Positions 1 through 8,287 of a stretch of DNA of 64,000 nt are shown piece by piece. The notes beneath the pieces were generated by a model. The model had not been told where the DNA came from, ran no database searches, and saw only the letters and a program-made list of their open reading frames with translations. A program made the position numbers and the translations under genes. Source of the stretch: Achromobacter anxifer (lineage in GTDB: Bacteria; Pseudomonadota; Gammaproteobacteria; Burkholderiales; Burkholderiaceae_B); NCBI RefSeq assembly GCF_903652925.1, contig NZ_CAHLAR010000002.1:744001-808000 (forward strand), given 5' to 3'. Positions within the stretch are counted from its first letter, which is position 1. Each line of letters opens with the position of its first letter.

Positions 1-703
1 CCAGTCCGGCGCGCACGGCGGCCAAGGCGTTGACGGACGAATTGGTTTCCATGGTGCCCAGCGCCTGGGCGTTCTGCGCCAGCGCGGCGTCCAGGCGGCG
101 GCGCAGCCGGTAGGGGTTGGCCATGGTGATCAGGCGGCGTCCGGCCAGCGCGGCCACCGGCACCACCGCCTGCTGCGCCAGCGGATCGTTTTCCGGCAGC
201 GCGACCACACAGGGCGCTTGCCCGATCCAGTGCACCGTCAGGCCGCGATGTTCCAGCGGCAGGCTGGTCGCGCCCAGTTGGGCGGCGCCCGACAGCACGG
301 CGTGCACCACGCGTTCGGGTGAGGCGCTGCGCAGCTGGATACGCGCGGCGCCGACCCGGTCCTCGATGCGCTTGAGCGCGTCGGGCACCAGGCCTGCCGC
401 CAGGGCGGAAGTGGCGGCCATCAGCAGCGGCTGGGCCTGGCCGCGGGCGATTTCATCGGCGCGGCTGCGGATCTGCTGCAGGCCCGCCAGCGCGCGTTCG
501 ACATCGTCATACAGCAGGAAGCCTTGCTCGGTCGGCGTCACGCGCGGACCGCTGCGAGCAAACAAGGGATAGCCGATCTCGGCTTCGAGTTCCTGCAACA
601 ACCGGCTGATCGCCGGCTGGGAGCGTCCCAACAGCCGGCCGGCAGCAGTGACGCTGCCCGTGGACATGACGGCCGCGAAGGCCTCGAGTTGACGAAGTTC
701 CAT
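1..703 (-). CDS. LysR-family transcriptional regulator, 3' end cut by window
   Basis: The frame opens with ATG at 703 on the minus strand and stays open to the window edge, giving about 234 codons. The first 60 residues are a LysR winged helix-turn-helix (begins MELRQLEAFAAV; recognition helix region includes SQPAISRLLQELE). The remainder reads as the periplasmic-binding-like effector domain. Such proteins bind a small co-inducer and control a nearby, often divergent operon, but the target here is unknown because the far side of the gene is not visible. The C-terminal part lies outside the window. The family call is secure and the ligand cannot be guessed. Confidence 0.9.
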   Translation of the reverse strand, partial: MELRQLEAFAAVMSTGSVTAAGRLLGRSQPAISRLLQELEAEIGYPLFARSGPRVTPTEQGFLLYDDVERALAGLQQIRSRADEIARGQAQPLLMAATSALAAGLVPDALKRIEDRVGAARIQLRSASPERVVHAVLSGAAQLGATSLPLEHRGLTVHWIGQAPCVVALPENDPLAQQAVVPVAALAGRRLITMANPYRLRRRLDAALAQNAQALGTMETNSSVNALAAVRAGL

Positions 704-777
704 CTGATTTGATCTATGCCAAGGACGAATTCTTGCCCGGCAAGTATGCGCTTTGCAAATAATTAAAGAGCATAAGT

Positions 778-810
778 AAATTCCCTGATGGGGTTTTCCT
801 CAGGGAATTT
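778..810. terminator. perfect 11-bp hairpin between a LysR gene and a small gene
   Basis: AAATTCCCTGA (778-788) pairs exactly with TCAGGGAATTT (800-810) around an 11-nt loop. The A-rich and T-rich arm ends make it usable as an intrinsic terminator in either direction. Confidence 0.6.
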
Positions 811-874
811 CATAACTGGTAGTTATTTCAAGGGCTTGCGGGAATCCGTCCGCCTTCCTGGCTCCCGGCAAGAG

Positions 875-904
875 AAAGCCCGCTTGCGGCGGCAGCGGGC
901 TTTT
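875..904. terminator. intrinsic terminator, GC stem with T tract
   Basis: AAAGCCCGCT (875-884) pairs with AGCGGGCTTT (894-903), and a T run follows. It lies about 40 bases beyond the stop codon of the minus-strand gene at 943-1173 and can end that transcript, because the A run at its left end becomes a U tract on the minus strand. Confidence 0.7.
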
Positions 905-942
905 GGCTGGTCAAACGGGCGGGCGCGGTGGGTTCGGCCCGT

Positions 943-1173
943 TCAGGAATGGCTGCGTCCTTCGCGGCGCCAATACAGATAGCGTTCAATCTCTGCCTGC
1001 TCCACCGCAGGGTCAAGCCGGCGCCATCTGACCACGTATCCGCGGTGCGCCGGCGGCATCCAGCCCAGCACGGAGTACATCGTGACTTCGGTCTCGCCCG
1101 TATTGAATTCGGTTTCGAAGAATCCCTGGCGATCCGGTGGATCGCTGCCGCAAATCCAGCTGGAACCTGGCAT
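943..1173 (-). CDS. small hypothetical protein, 76 aa
   Basis: I do not recognise a domain. The ATG at 1173 is preferred over the upstream ATG at 1194 because a GGGGAG ribosome-binding site lies six bases before it, whereas the upstream start has none. The product is rich in Arg, Trp and Tyr and has no signal peptide or membrane segment. An intrinsic terminator lies just past the stop codon (875-904), which supports this being a real transcription unit. It appears monocistronic. Confidence 0.55.
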   Translation of the reverse strand: MPGSSWICGSDPPDRQGFFETEFNTGETEVTMYSVLGWMPPAHRGYVVRWRRLDPAVEQAEIERYLYWRREGRSHS

Positions 1174-1468
1174 GACGTTCTCCCCGTACACCATCGCGTT
1201 GTAGGGGCGATCCGGTCAAAAGCCGACCCGCGTTTCGGATTGAGGTCGATGGCTATGGACCAGACCACCTGCAATCAGCCGATTGGTAAAACTGCTTTCA
1301 ATCCTACGCGCCGGGCTATGGAATGGCATACGTTTTAGCCCCGATGCGGGCTGCGGCCGCCTTGTGTTAGAAACACGGATGGGGCTGCTGCCGCAATCTT
1401 TGCGAACCTTTGCAGTTCGATTTGGCGGATGCCGGTAGTATTCGGCCATCGAACCTCAGGAGCCCGCC

Positions 1469-1540
1469 ATGCACAGTCAGCAACCCGCGCCCGAGCCGAA
1501 CAAGCGCCGTTGGCCCTTCGGCTACGGTGAAGAGGAATAG
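1469..1540 (+). CDS. possible 23-residue small protein
   Basis: A short frame (begins MHSQQPAPEPNKRRWPFGYG, ends GEEE) starts at an ATG preceded by a strong AGGAG site six bases upstream. The peptide is proline-rich, then basic/aromatic, then acidic. No domain is recognisable. The call rests on the ribosome-binding site alone, so it is tentative. It ends about ten bases before the convergent stop of the gene at 1551-1760. Confidence 0.35.
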   Translation: MHSQQPAPEPNKRRWPFGYGEEE

Positions 1541-1550
1541 GCCCGCGACG

Positions 1551-1760
1551 TCAGTCGATGCGCGCAACCCGGTCACCCGGACCGGAGGCCTCGTGATAGA
1601 TGTCATCCAGGTATTCGGCCAGTTCATCGCCGGATACGTCGGCAGGGATGGCCAGATCCGAAACCCTTACGCGCTTGCCGCCTTCCGAGCGGTACACCGC
1701 CCACGCCGCGCCTTCGCGCTGGATATCCAGTTGAAATCGGCCGTAGATGTCGAATCTCAT
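1551..1760 (-). CDS. DUF7661-like small protein, 69 aa
   Basis: A compact cytosolic protein that begins MRFDIYGRFQLDI and ends with an acidic helix (residues about 40-60). This pattern resembles the short proteobacterial DUF7661 family of unknown function. The family name is from memory of the N-terminal 'F-x-V/I-Y-G-R' pattern and was not checked. It lies 16 bases downstream of the LysR gene at 1777-2658 on the same strand, so the two may be co-transcribed. Confidence 0.6.
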   Translation of the reverse strand: MRFDIYGRFQLDIQREGAAWAVYRSEGGKRVRVSDLAIPADVSGDELAEYLDDIYHEASGPGDRVARID

Positions 1761-1776
1761 GGGCGTCCCTGAAGAA

Positions 1777-2658
1777 TCATGACCAGGTCAGCGCCAGCTC
1801 GGCGGCCACGCTGCGCGTGAGTCCCAGCAGCGCCTGAGCGGCCGGGCTGAGCGTTTCGCCGCCGCGCGTCAGCACTTCCAGGCTGCGCACGGCGCTTTGA
1901 TCGGCCAGGGGCACGATCGCCAGTTTTTCGCTGGCCGTGACGGCCAGCGCGGGCAGGATGGTGACGCCAAAGCCCTGTTCGACGAAGGTCAGCAGGGACG
2001 TCGTGTTGCGCACCGTCAGCAGCGACGCGTCGACCAAGGCGGCGACCTCCGGGGTATTGAAGCGGGCGCACAGGCCGTTGGCGATGAACGTCGAGGCGTC
2101 GATGTCGCTCCAGCGCGCTGCGCGCCCGAGCTTCGTCAGGCTATGCCCGGCCGGGCACACCAGCACGAAACGGTCCTCGAACAAGGGCTCGGTCACGATG
2201 CCGGGCAGGGGCGCCGGCAGGGTGGCGATGCCGAAATCGACCTCGCCATCGGCCACCGCCTTGCCCACGGCGGCCGAGTCTATGTCGCGCAAATCCACCC
2301 GCACCTGCGGATACTGCCTGCGCATCGCGCCGATGACCTGCGGCAGGAGCCGGATGGCGGCCGAGGGCACGGCGGCGACCTTGGCCATCCCCAGCGCGCC
2401 GCTGGCGTAGCGCACCATGTGCGCCACGGCGGAATCGAACTCGCTGATGGCGCGCTGGGCCTGTGCCCGGACATAGAGCCCCAGGGGCGACAGCCGGATC
2501 TTGCGTTCGCCTTCGAACAGGGGACCGCCCAGTTCCGATTCCAGCTGCTTCAGGGTCATGGAGAGCGCGGCGGGCGTGCGGCCGACCCGGTCGCCGGCCT
2601 GGGCCAGTTCGCCGGCGTCGACCACCGCCATGAACATGCGCAAATGTTCGAGCTTCAC
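1777..2658 (-). CDS. LysR-family regulator divergent from the dipeptidase operon
   Basis: A 293-residue LysR protein of normal family length. Residues 1-60 form the winged HTH (MKLEHLRMFMAVVDAGELAQ; 'GRTPAALSMTLKQLESELGG' at about 26-45), followed by a linker helix and a two-lobed effector-binding domain. It is divergently oriented to the M19-Bug-RidA operon starting at 2756, with only 97 bases between the two start codons. By the usual LysR logic it is therefore the likely activator of that operon. The inducer is unknown and may be the ligand of the neighbouring Bug receptor. Confidence 0.9.
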   Translation of the reverse strand: MKLEHLRMFMAVVDAGELAQAGDRVGRTPAALSMTLKQLESELGGPLFEGERKIRLSPLGLYVRAQAQRAISEFDSAVAHMVRYASGALGMAKVAAVPSAAIRLLPQVIGAMRRQYPQVRVDLRDIDSAAVGKAVADGEVDFGIATLPAPLPGIVTEPLFEDRFVLVCPAGHSLTKLGRAARWSDIDASTFIANGLCARFNTPEVAALVDASLLTVRNTTSLLTFVEQGFGVTILPALAVTASEKLAIVPLADQSAVRSLEVLTRGGETLSPAAQALLGLTRSVAAELALTWS

Positions 2659-2696
2659 GTTTAAGAAAATATTAAATAGATCGAAGAACTTTTAGT

Positions 2697-2726
2697 TTGA
2701 CTGAAATTCGGCCGGATATCTACAGT
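2697..2726 (+). promoter_or_regulatory. sigma-70 promoter for the M19-Bug-RidA operon
   Basis: TTGACT (2697-2702) and TACAGT (2721-2726) are separated by 18 bases. They lie 30 bases upstream of the ATG at 2756, in the divergent region shared with the LysR gene. Confidence 0.55.
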
Positions 2727-2755
2727 ACCGCTCATCCCAATCAAGGAAGCAAGCA

Positions 2756-3763
2756 ATGAGCGCAAGCGCCTTACGCGTCGACGGGCTGCAGTACAGCAAC
2801 TGGTCCGAAAAGATATTCCGCCAACTGCGCGAAGGAGGCGTGGACGCGGTCCACGTCACCATCGCGTACCACGAGAACCTGCGCGAGATGATCCACAACA
2901 TCGAACGCTGGAACCGCTGGTTCGAACGCTATCCGGACCTGATCGTGCATGCGCGCAGCGGCGACGACGTCCGGCGAGCCCGCGAGTCCGGCCGCACCGC
3001 CATCATCTTCGGGCTGCAGAACCCGTCGCCCATCGAGGACGACATCGGCCTGGTCGAGGTAGTGCACACCCTGGGCGTGCGCTTCATGCAGCTGACCTAC
3101 AACAACCAGTCCCTGCTGGCTTCGGGCTGCTATGAATCGGTCGACAGCGGCGTCACCCGCATGGGCCGCGAAGTGATCAAGGAAATGAACCGGGTCGGCC
3201 TGGTCATCGACATGAGCCATTCGGGCGAGCGCTCCACGCTGGAAGCGATAGAACTGTCCGCGCGGCCCATCACCATCAGCCACGCCAATCCGCACGCATG
3301 GGCCCAGGCGTTGCGCAACAAGTCGGACACGGTGCTCAAGGCGCTGGCCGCGGCGGGCGGCATGTTCGGCTTTTCGCTGTATCCGCATCATCTGAAGAAC
3401 AAGTCGGCCTGTACGCTGGACGATTTCTGCGCCATGGTGGCCCGCACGGCCGAGCTGGTGGGCGTGGAGCATCTGGGCCTGGGATCCGACCTGTGCCAAG
3501 ACCAGCCGGACTCGGTGGTGCAGTGGATGCGCACCGGCCGCTATACCAAGAGCATCGATTATGGCGAGGGCTCCGCCGCGCAGCCCGGGTTTCCGCCCCA
3601 GCCCGTGTGGTTCCAGGACAGCCGCGACTTCCAGAACATCGAAGAGGGACTGCGCGCGACCGGGTTTGCGCAGGACGAGGTGGCGCTGCTGATGGGCGGG
3701 AACTGGATGCGCTTCTTCGACGAGGGCTTCGGCCCGCAAGCCCCTGCCTCTTCCCATGCCTGA
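2756..3763 (+). CDS. M19-family dipeptidase-like amidohydrolase lacking the HxD motif
   Basis: The 335-residue protein has the TIM-barrel pattern of membrane (renal) dipeptidases: a conserved 'TYNNQSLLASGCYE' stretch carrying the bridging Glu, 'ISHANPHA' carrying a metal His, and a 'GLGSDLCQD' end-of-barrel Asp. The N-terminal metal motif, normally His-x-Asp after 'DG', reads DGLQYSNW here, so two classical zinc ligands are missing. It has no signal peptide and is probably cytosolic. It is the first gene of an operon with a Bug receptor and a RidA-like protein, which suggests catabolism of an imported amide, peptide or related compound. The substrate is unknown. Confidence 0.8.
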   Translation: MSASALRVDGLQYSNWSEKIFRQLREGGVDAVHVTIAYHENLREMIHNIERWNRWFERYPDLIVHARSGDDVRRARESGRTAIIFGLQNPSPIEDDIGLVEVVHTLGVRFMQLTYNNQSLLASGCYESVDSGVTRMGREVIKEMNRVGLVIDMSHSGERSTLEAIELSARPITISHANPHAWAQALRNKSDTVLKALAAAGGMFGFSLYPHHLKNKSACTLDDFCAMVARTAELVGVEHLGLGSDLCQDQPDSVVQWMRTGRYTKSIDYGEGSAAQPGFPPQPVWFQDSRDFQNIEEGLRATGFAQDEVALLMGGNWMRFFDEGFGPQAPASSHA

Positions 3764-3788
3764 CCGGCCGCAATCTCGGAGCACTTAC

Positions 3789-4760
3789 ATGAAGAACGCA
3801 ATTCGCATCCTGGCTTGCGCCACGCTGGCGCTGGGCGCCATCTGCAACGCCCGCGCGCAGGACTTTCCGACCAAGAGCATACAGATCATCGTGCCGTTCC
3901 CGCCGGGCGGCGTGGCCGACCTGGTCGTGCGCACCGTGGCGCAGAAGCTGGGCCAGGACGTCAAGCAGCCCGTTCTGGTGGTGAACAAGCCCGGCGCCAG
4001 CGGCATCATCGGCGCGGAATACGTGGCCCGCGCGGCGCCGGACGGCTACACCTTGCTGCTGGCCAACCTGCCCATCATGTCGATCAACGAGCTGCAGTAC
4101 AGCAGCCTGCCGTATTCCGCCGCGCGGGACTTCGCGCCCGTGATCCTGCTGGCCGACCAGCCCTACATCATCGCGACCGGCAACGCCGTGCCCGCCAAGA
4201 CGATGAAGGAGTTCATCGCCTATGCCAAGGAAAAGCCCGACACGCTGACCTTCGGTTCGGCGTCCAGCTCCACCTTCCTGGCGGGCGAGCTGTTCAAGCA
4301 GCGCGCCGGCATCCGCATGGCTCACATCCCCTACAAGGGCAGCGCGCCCGCCATCAACGATCTGCTGGGCGGACACATCAGCCTGATCCTGGATCCGGTG
4401 ATCACGCTGCTGCCGCATGTGCAGGCCGGCAAGCTGCGCGCCCTGGCGGTCACCTCGCCCGCGCGCATCGATTCCGCGCCGGACATTCCCAGCTACAAGG
4501 AGGTCGGCCTGGAAGACATGGACATCACGTCCTGGCAAGGCATCGTCGCGCCGGCCGGCACGCCCGCGGCCGTGGTCAAGAAGCTGAACGAGGACTTCAA
4601 CCGCGCCTTGCAGTCGCCCGAAGTGGCATCGCGCCTGAAAGAGCAGGGCGTGAGCACCAAGGGCGGCTCGGCCCAGGCCTTCACCGATTTCGTCGCGGCC
4701 GAGAACAAGCGTTGGGCGACCTTGGCCAAGCAGGTCAACTTCCTGCCGGGCAAACTCTGA
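3789..4760 (+). CDS. Bug/TctC-family periplasmic solute receptor
   Basis: The 323-residue protein has a clear signal peptide (MKNAIRILACATLALG, cleavage near ARAQ-DF). The family hallmark 'IIVPFPPGGVADLVVR' and the 'PDGYTLLLAN' motif follow. Bug proteins bind carboxylated solutes in the periplasm and pass them to tripartite tricarboxylate transporters, but are often encoded alone, as here, with no TctA/TctB nearby. It sits 25 bases after the dipeptidase gene and 8 bases before the RidA-like gene in one operon. The start was chosen at the codon that gives the signal peptide directly. Confidence 0.92.
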   Translation: MKNAIRILACATLALGAICNARAQDFPTKSIQIIVPFPPGGVADLVVRTVAQKLGQDVKQPVLVVNKPGASGIIGAEYVARAAPDGYTLLLANLPIMSINELQYSSLPYSAARDFAPVILLADQPYIIATGNAVPAKTMKEFIAYAKEKPDTLTFGSASSSTFLAGELFKQRAGIRMAHIPYKGSAPAINDLLGGHISLILDPVITLLPHVQAGKLRALAVTSPARIDSAPDIPSYKEVGLEDMDITSWQGIVAPAGTPAAVVKKLNEDFNRALQSPEVASRLKEQGVSTKGGSAQAFTDFVAAENKRWATLAKQVNFLPGKL

Positions 4761-4768
4761 GGATCGTC

Positions 4769-5269
4769 ATGAGCGGAGCCGATGCGCGTTTGCAGGCCCT
4801 GGGACTGACGCTGCCGCAGCCCACGCCGACGCACTATTCCTACCTGCCCGCGCTGCGGCACGGCGCCACGGTGTACGTGGCCGGGCAGATCCCCAAGCTC
4901 AGTGCGGACACGCTGCTGGTGCAAGGCCTGGTCGGCGAGCAGGTCGACGAGGCGCAGGCGCGCGAGGCCGTGCGGCTGTGCGTGCTGCATGCCCTGTCGT
5001 GGGTCGCGCATCACGCGCAGGGCAGCCTGGATGCGGTGGAACAGGTCTTGCGCGTCAACTACTTCTTCCAGGTGGGAGAGCGGGCAAGCACCAGGCTGTC
5101 TTCCATTGCCGATAGCGGATCGGAACTGCTGACCGCGGTATTCGGCCGGCAAGGCGAACATCCGCGTTCGGTCATCGGCGTGCGCGAGTTGCCGCGCGAT
5201 GCGCCGGTGCTGATCAGCATGGATGTGGCCCTGGCCGTTGCGGGCGAATCGCGAAGCCCGGCCCGTTGA
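4769..5269 (+). CDS. RidA/YjgF-family protein
   Basis: A 166-residue member of the Rid family, whose best-known members hydrolyse reactive enamine/imine intermediates released during amino-acid catabolism. 'VYVAGQIPK' near the N-terminus and 'HPRSVIGVRELP', with the Arg that binds the substrate carboxylate, are visible. The protein is longer than minimal RidA (about 130 aa), as in Rid subfamilies tied to catabolic operons. It is the last gene of the M19-Bug-RidA operon. This fits removal of an unstable imine produced when the upstream enzyme product is oxidised, which is inference from context. Confidence 0.8.
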   Translation: MSGADARLQALGLTLPQPTPTHYSYLPALRHGATVYVAGQIPKLSADTLLVQGLVGEQVDEAQAREAVRLCVLHALSWVAHHAQGSLDAVEQVLRVNYFFQVGERASTRLSSIADSGSELLTAVFGRQGEHPRSVIGVRELPRDAPVLISMDVALAVAGESRSPAR

Positions 5270-5298
5270 GGCGGGCGCGGGCTGCGCGTCGCATCTGT

Positions 5299-5901
5299 TC
5301 AGTGCTTCTTGGGCAGCACGAATTCCACCCGCCGGTTCTGCGCCCGCCCTTGCGGGTTGTCCGCGCCGTTGGCCAGCCGGTTCGACTGCACCGGCTGGGT
5401 ATCGCCCAGGCCCTTGACCGACAGGCGAGCCTTGTCCACGCCGTGGCTCGTGAGCCATTGCGCCACGGCCTGGGCGCGCCGCAGCGACAGGTCCTTGTTG
5501 TAGGCGGCGGACCCCTTGGAGTCGGTGTGGCCTTCGATCGCGACGGTGCCGGCGGAGTCTGACTTGATCAGCTTCGCGATGTCCTGCAGCGTGGGTTCGG
5601 CGGCGGGGCGGATGGCGGCCTTGTCGAAATCGAACAGCACGTCGCCCAGCATCGAGACCGTCACGGCGTTCTTGTCCTGCCGCACCGACAGGCCGTCGTG
5701 GCGCGCGGCCAGTCCATCAATCTGCGAGCTCAGGTCCGATATGCCGCCGCTGGCGTCGGAAGGCAATCCCTTCAGGTCCAGGATGGTCGCTTGCAAGTCC
5801 AGGATCTCGGCCTTGTAGGGAGGCTCCTGCGCCATGGAGCCGCCGGCGGCGGCGAGCAGCGCCGCGGCCAGGATTATCGGCGCGCCCGAGGAGGCGGCCA
5901 T
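5299..5901 (-). CDS. OmpA-family outer-membrane/peptidoglycan-binding protein
   Basis: The 200-residue protein has a signal peptide (hydrophobic residues 8-24, ending GGSMAQ). A short possibly helical segment (about 28-70) follows, then a C-terminal OmpA domain ('VLFDFDKAAIRPAA', 'IEGHTDSKGSAAYN', 'LSLRRAQAV', ending 'GRAQNRRVEF'). Those motifs bind diaminopimelate in peptidoglycan. There is no N-terminal beta barrel and no lipobox, so it is probably a periplasmic tether. It directly follows the secreted hypothetical gene at 5903-6394 with essentially no gap, which indicates one operon. Confidence 0.88.
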   Translation of the reverse strand: MAASSGAPIILAAALLAAAGGSMAQEPPYKAEILDLQATILDLKGLPSDASGGISDLSSQIDGLAARHDGLSVRQDKNAVTVSMLGDVLFDFDKAAIRPAAEPTLQDIAKLIKSDSAGTVAIEGHTDSKGSAAYNKDLSLRRAQAVAQWLTSHGVDKARLSVKGLGDTQPVQSNRLANGADNPQGRAQNRRVEFVLPKKH

Positions 5902-5902
5902 G

Positions 5903-6394
5903 TCAGCGGTCGGTGATCTTGATGGCGTCGAAGGTCTCGACGCCCGGGATCGTCAGCGACACTTCCTTGACGTCCTTGGGCGGGGCGGGGAACTTGCCCT
6001 GCCAGGACCCGGCGATGGGGGCTTCCTTCGAGGTCCGGATCATCAATTTGGGATTGGTCAGCGGCTTGTCGTTGCTGTCCTTCAGCAGCAGGTGCTTCTT
6101 GTTGCCGGCGATGACGTAGAAGCTGTTTTCGTAGTCGCTCTTGCTGATCTGCGGATAGATCATCTCCGTTTTGTCCATGACGACGGGCTTGAACCGTATC
6201 TTGATGGACAGGATTTCTCCGCTGCGCACCGCTTCGACAACCTGGCCTTCGGCGCTGCCGGAGTCGGTCAGGCCGGTGGCCAGCGGCGCGGGCGCGTCGG
6301 CCTGGCCCTGGGCCAGCGCGGCCTGGCCGGCCGCTGCCAGCGTCAGGCACAGCCCCAGGGCACAGGCGGCGGCAGTCTTTCTGATCGGAGTCAC
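5903..6394 (-). CDS. secreted hypothetical protein upstream of an OmpA-like gene
   Basis: About 163 residues with a Sec signal peptide (TAAACALGLCLTLAAAGQA, ending ALAQ). The mature part is beta-rich with no named domain that I recognise. The GTG at 6394 is preferred over the ATG at 6403 because AAAGGA lies eight bases before the GTG but abuts the ATG. The gene is transcribed with, and immediately precedes, the OmpA-family gene, which suggests a joint role at the cell envelope. Confidence 0.7.
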   Translation of the reverse strand: MTPIRKTAAACALGLCLTLAAAGQAALAQGQADAPAPLATGLTDSGSAEGQVVEAVRSGEILSIKIRFKPVVMDKTEMIYPQISKSDYENSFYVIAGNKKHLLLKDSNDKPLTNPKLMIRTSKEAPIAGSWQGKFPAPPKDVKEVSLTIPGVETFDAIKITDR

Positions 6395-6558
6395 GATAAG
6401 CATCCTTTGTCGTTGAAAACCATTCAGGGCTATGCGCCCGGCCCGGGACTCATCCTTTCGGCCTAGTCCAAAGTCCAGCGCAAGATGGTCCGACTTTCAG
6501 ACGCTTATTTCCGTTTGATGTTTTTCCAAGAAGTTACGGAATCTGGCTGGCCAGGGGC

Positions 6559-6768
6559 TCACCCGCCACGGTGGCCGTGGTAGCGGGGCGCGGCCACGCT
6601 GCGGGTGTTTTCCTTGTGCTGCGATCCGACCAGGGCTTTGCGCCGCGCGTCCTCGTGCTGGTGTTCCGCCTTGGCGCGTTCCTTGTCGGCATGGGGTGGC
6701 GCGGATAGGTCGGCCGGGGCGGAATCGGCGGTATGGGCGGGATTGGGGTGATGGGTTTTGGGCGTCAT
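6559..6768 (-). CDS. possible small hydrophilic protein, 69 aa
   Basis: The frame encodes a His-, Pro- and Lys-rich low-complexity product (begins MTPKTHHPNPAHTAD) with no domain, signal peptide or membrane segment. A weak AGGT element lies nine bases upstream of the ATG. GC-rich DNA readily gives open frames of this size, so it may be spurious. Confidence 0.35.
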   Translation of the reverse strand: MTPKTHHPNPAHTADSAPADLSAPPHADKERAKAEHQHEDARRKALVGSQHKENTRSVAAPRYHGHRGG

Positions 6769-6951
6769 GGTGCGTACCTATGAAGGTGACGCGGCATATG
6801 CCGCCAGTCCACGTTACGCCGCTTGCGGGCGTTACGCCAGCGATCCGCCGCCTGGCCCCTGGCACAGGCCCGGTTGTGAGAATTGCTGAGCTTTCATCGC
6901 TTTTCCCTTCGTAATATCCAGTTTGAAAGGGTATTGAAAGGACAAAGAGCC

Positions 6952-7224
6952 ATGGGGACATGCAAAAAATGCGAGGCGATCGTGCCGAACCGGCGCGATG
7001 AGCCCGGACACGGGAGCCTGATCAGCCTGGGTCTGGTGAGGACGCTGGGGCAGGAACAGCGCGGGGTGAAGCACGAGGCGTTCACCTGCGCGGACTGCGG
7101 CACGGATTGGGACTATCTGCACGACAAGCGCGACCCGGCATCCGGGTGGAGCCGTTGCGCGCCCGAACCGCGAGCCGAAGCCGCCGTGGCTCAGCCGCAG
7201 GCCAGGATGGCCGGCGCCGCCTAG
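6952..7224 (+). CDS. small zinc-ribbon-like protein
   Basis: The 90-residue protein has two Cys pairs, CKKC at residues 4-7 and CADC at about 47-50. They are spaced like the knuckles of a zinc ribbon and are followed by an acidic-aromatic stretch and an Ala/Pro-rich tail. It is probably a cytosolic zinc-binding protein, and its partner is unknown. The start is the ATG that places the first CxxC at the N-terminus, rather than the in-frame upstream ATG at 6883. It is convergent with the dehydrogenase gene at 7253-8218, with a GC-rich hairpin between them. Confidence 0.65.
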   Translation: MGTCKKCEAIVPNRRDEPGHGSLISLGLVRTLGQEQRGVKHEAFTCADCGTDWDYLHDKRDPASGWSRCAPEPRAEAAVAQPQARMAGAA

Positions 7225-7248
7225 CGCCCGAGTGCCCGGGCGGGCGCT
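7223..7248. terminator. GC hairpin between convergent genes
   Basis: AGCGCCCG (7223-7230) pairs perfectly with CGGGCGCT (7241-7248) around a 10-nt loop in the 28-bp gap between two convergent genes. It has no T tract, so bidirectional termination is plausible but weaker evidence. Confidence 0.45.
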
Positions 7249-7252
7249 GTCT

Positions 7253-8218
7253 TCACACCACCCGGGTGCGCACCTGGCCTTCCCGGAACCAGCCGTCCAG
7301 GTTCGCCAGCATCAATTCCGCCATCGCACGGCGGGTTTCATGCGTGCCGCTGGCTATGTGCGGCAGCAGCACCACGTTATCCATTTCATGCAGCGCCGGG
7401 GGCGTGGCGGGCTCGTGTTCGAACACGTCCAGCCCGGCGCCCGCGATGCGCTGGTTTATCAGCGCATCCACCAGCGCGGCCTCGTCGACCACGGTGCCGC
7501 GCGCGATATTGATCAGCCAGCCCTGCGGGCCCAGCGCCTCCAGCACGGCGGCGTTCACCATGTGCCGCGTGGCGCCGCCGCCCGGCACGGCCAGCACCAG
7601 GAAGTCGGATTGGGCGGCCAGGTCCAGGATGTCCGAGCAATAGCGGTAGGCGGCGGGGGCATCCGCGCGCGGCTTGCGGTTGGTGTACAGGATCTCCATG
7701 TCGAAGGCGGCGGCGCGGCGCGCGATCTGCAGGCCGATATTGCCCAGGCCGACGATGCCGCAGCGCTTGCCGCTCATGCGCGTGCCCAACCCGAATCCCG
7801 CATCAGGCCAGCGGCCGGCCCGCACGAAACGATCCGCCTCGGCGATGCGGCGCGAGACGGCCAGCATCAGCGCCAGCGCGGTGTCGGCCACGCACGCGTC
7901 CAGTACGCCGGGCGTGTTGGTGACGATGACCCGCCGCGCCTGCGCCGCGGCCACGTCGATGCTGTCATAGCCCACGCCGAAGCTGAACACGCCTTCAAGC
8001 GCGGGCAGGGCGTCGATCAGCTCGCGCGTCGCGCCGTGGCGGCCGCTGGTGGCCACGCCGCGGATGGCGGGGCCGTGTTCGCGCAGGAAGGCGGCGGGAT
8101 CGGCGGCCTCCCAGAGGCGGTGGACCCGGTAGCGGGAGTCCAGTTCCGCGGCGAGTTCGGGCAGCAGCGGGCCGACCATCAGCAGTTGGGGGGCGGTGGC
8201 GGGGAGGGAGTGATTCAT
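7253..8218 (-). CDS. D-2-hydroxyacid dehydrogenase (glyoxylate/hydroxypyruvate reductase type)
   Basis: The 321-residue NAD(P)H enzyme belongs to the D-2-hydroxyacid dehydrogenase family and interconverts 2-oxoacids and D-2-hydroxyacids. The Rossmann motif GLGNIG is near residue 155. The catalytic Arg lies in 'NIARGTVVDE', the Glu in 'DVFEHEP' and the His in 'LLPHIASGT'. Length is typical. It lies downstream of a Bug receptor gene on the same strand (69-bp gap) and faces a divergent LysR at 9463. The unit therefore looks like uptake plus reduction or oxidation of a 2-oxo/hydroxy acid, although the substrate is inferred only from family and context. Confidence 0.9.
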   Translation of the reverse strand: MNHSLPATAPQLLMVGPLLPELAAELDSRYRVHRLWEAADPAAFLREHGPAIRGVATSGRHGATRELIDALPALEGVFSFGVGYDSIDVAAAQARRVIVTNTPGVLDACVADTALALMLAVSRRIAEADRFVRAGRWPDAGFGLGTRMSGKRCGIVGLGNIGLQIARRAAAFDMEILYTNRKPRADAPAAYRYCSDILDLAAQSDFLVLAVPGGGATRHMVNAAVLEALGPQGWLINIARGTVVDEAALVDALINQRIAGAGLDVFEHEPATPPALHEMDNVVLLPHIASGTHETRRAMAELMLANLDGWFREGQVRTRVV

Positions 8219-8287
8219 GGGCGCGGCTTCAGGATGTGGCTTCAGGAGTTGGCTGTAACCCGGGCCCGGAGCGCGGGCCCGTCAGGG

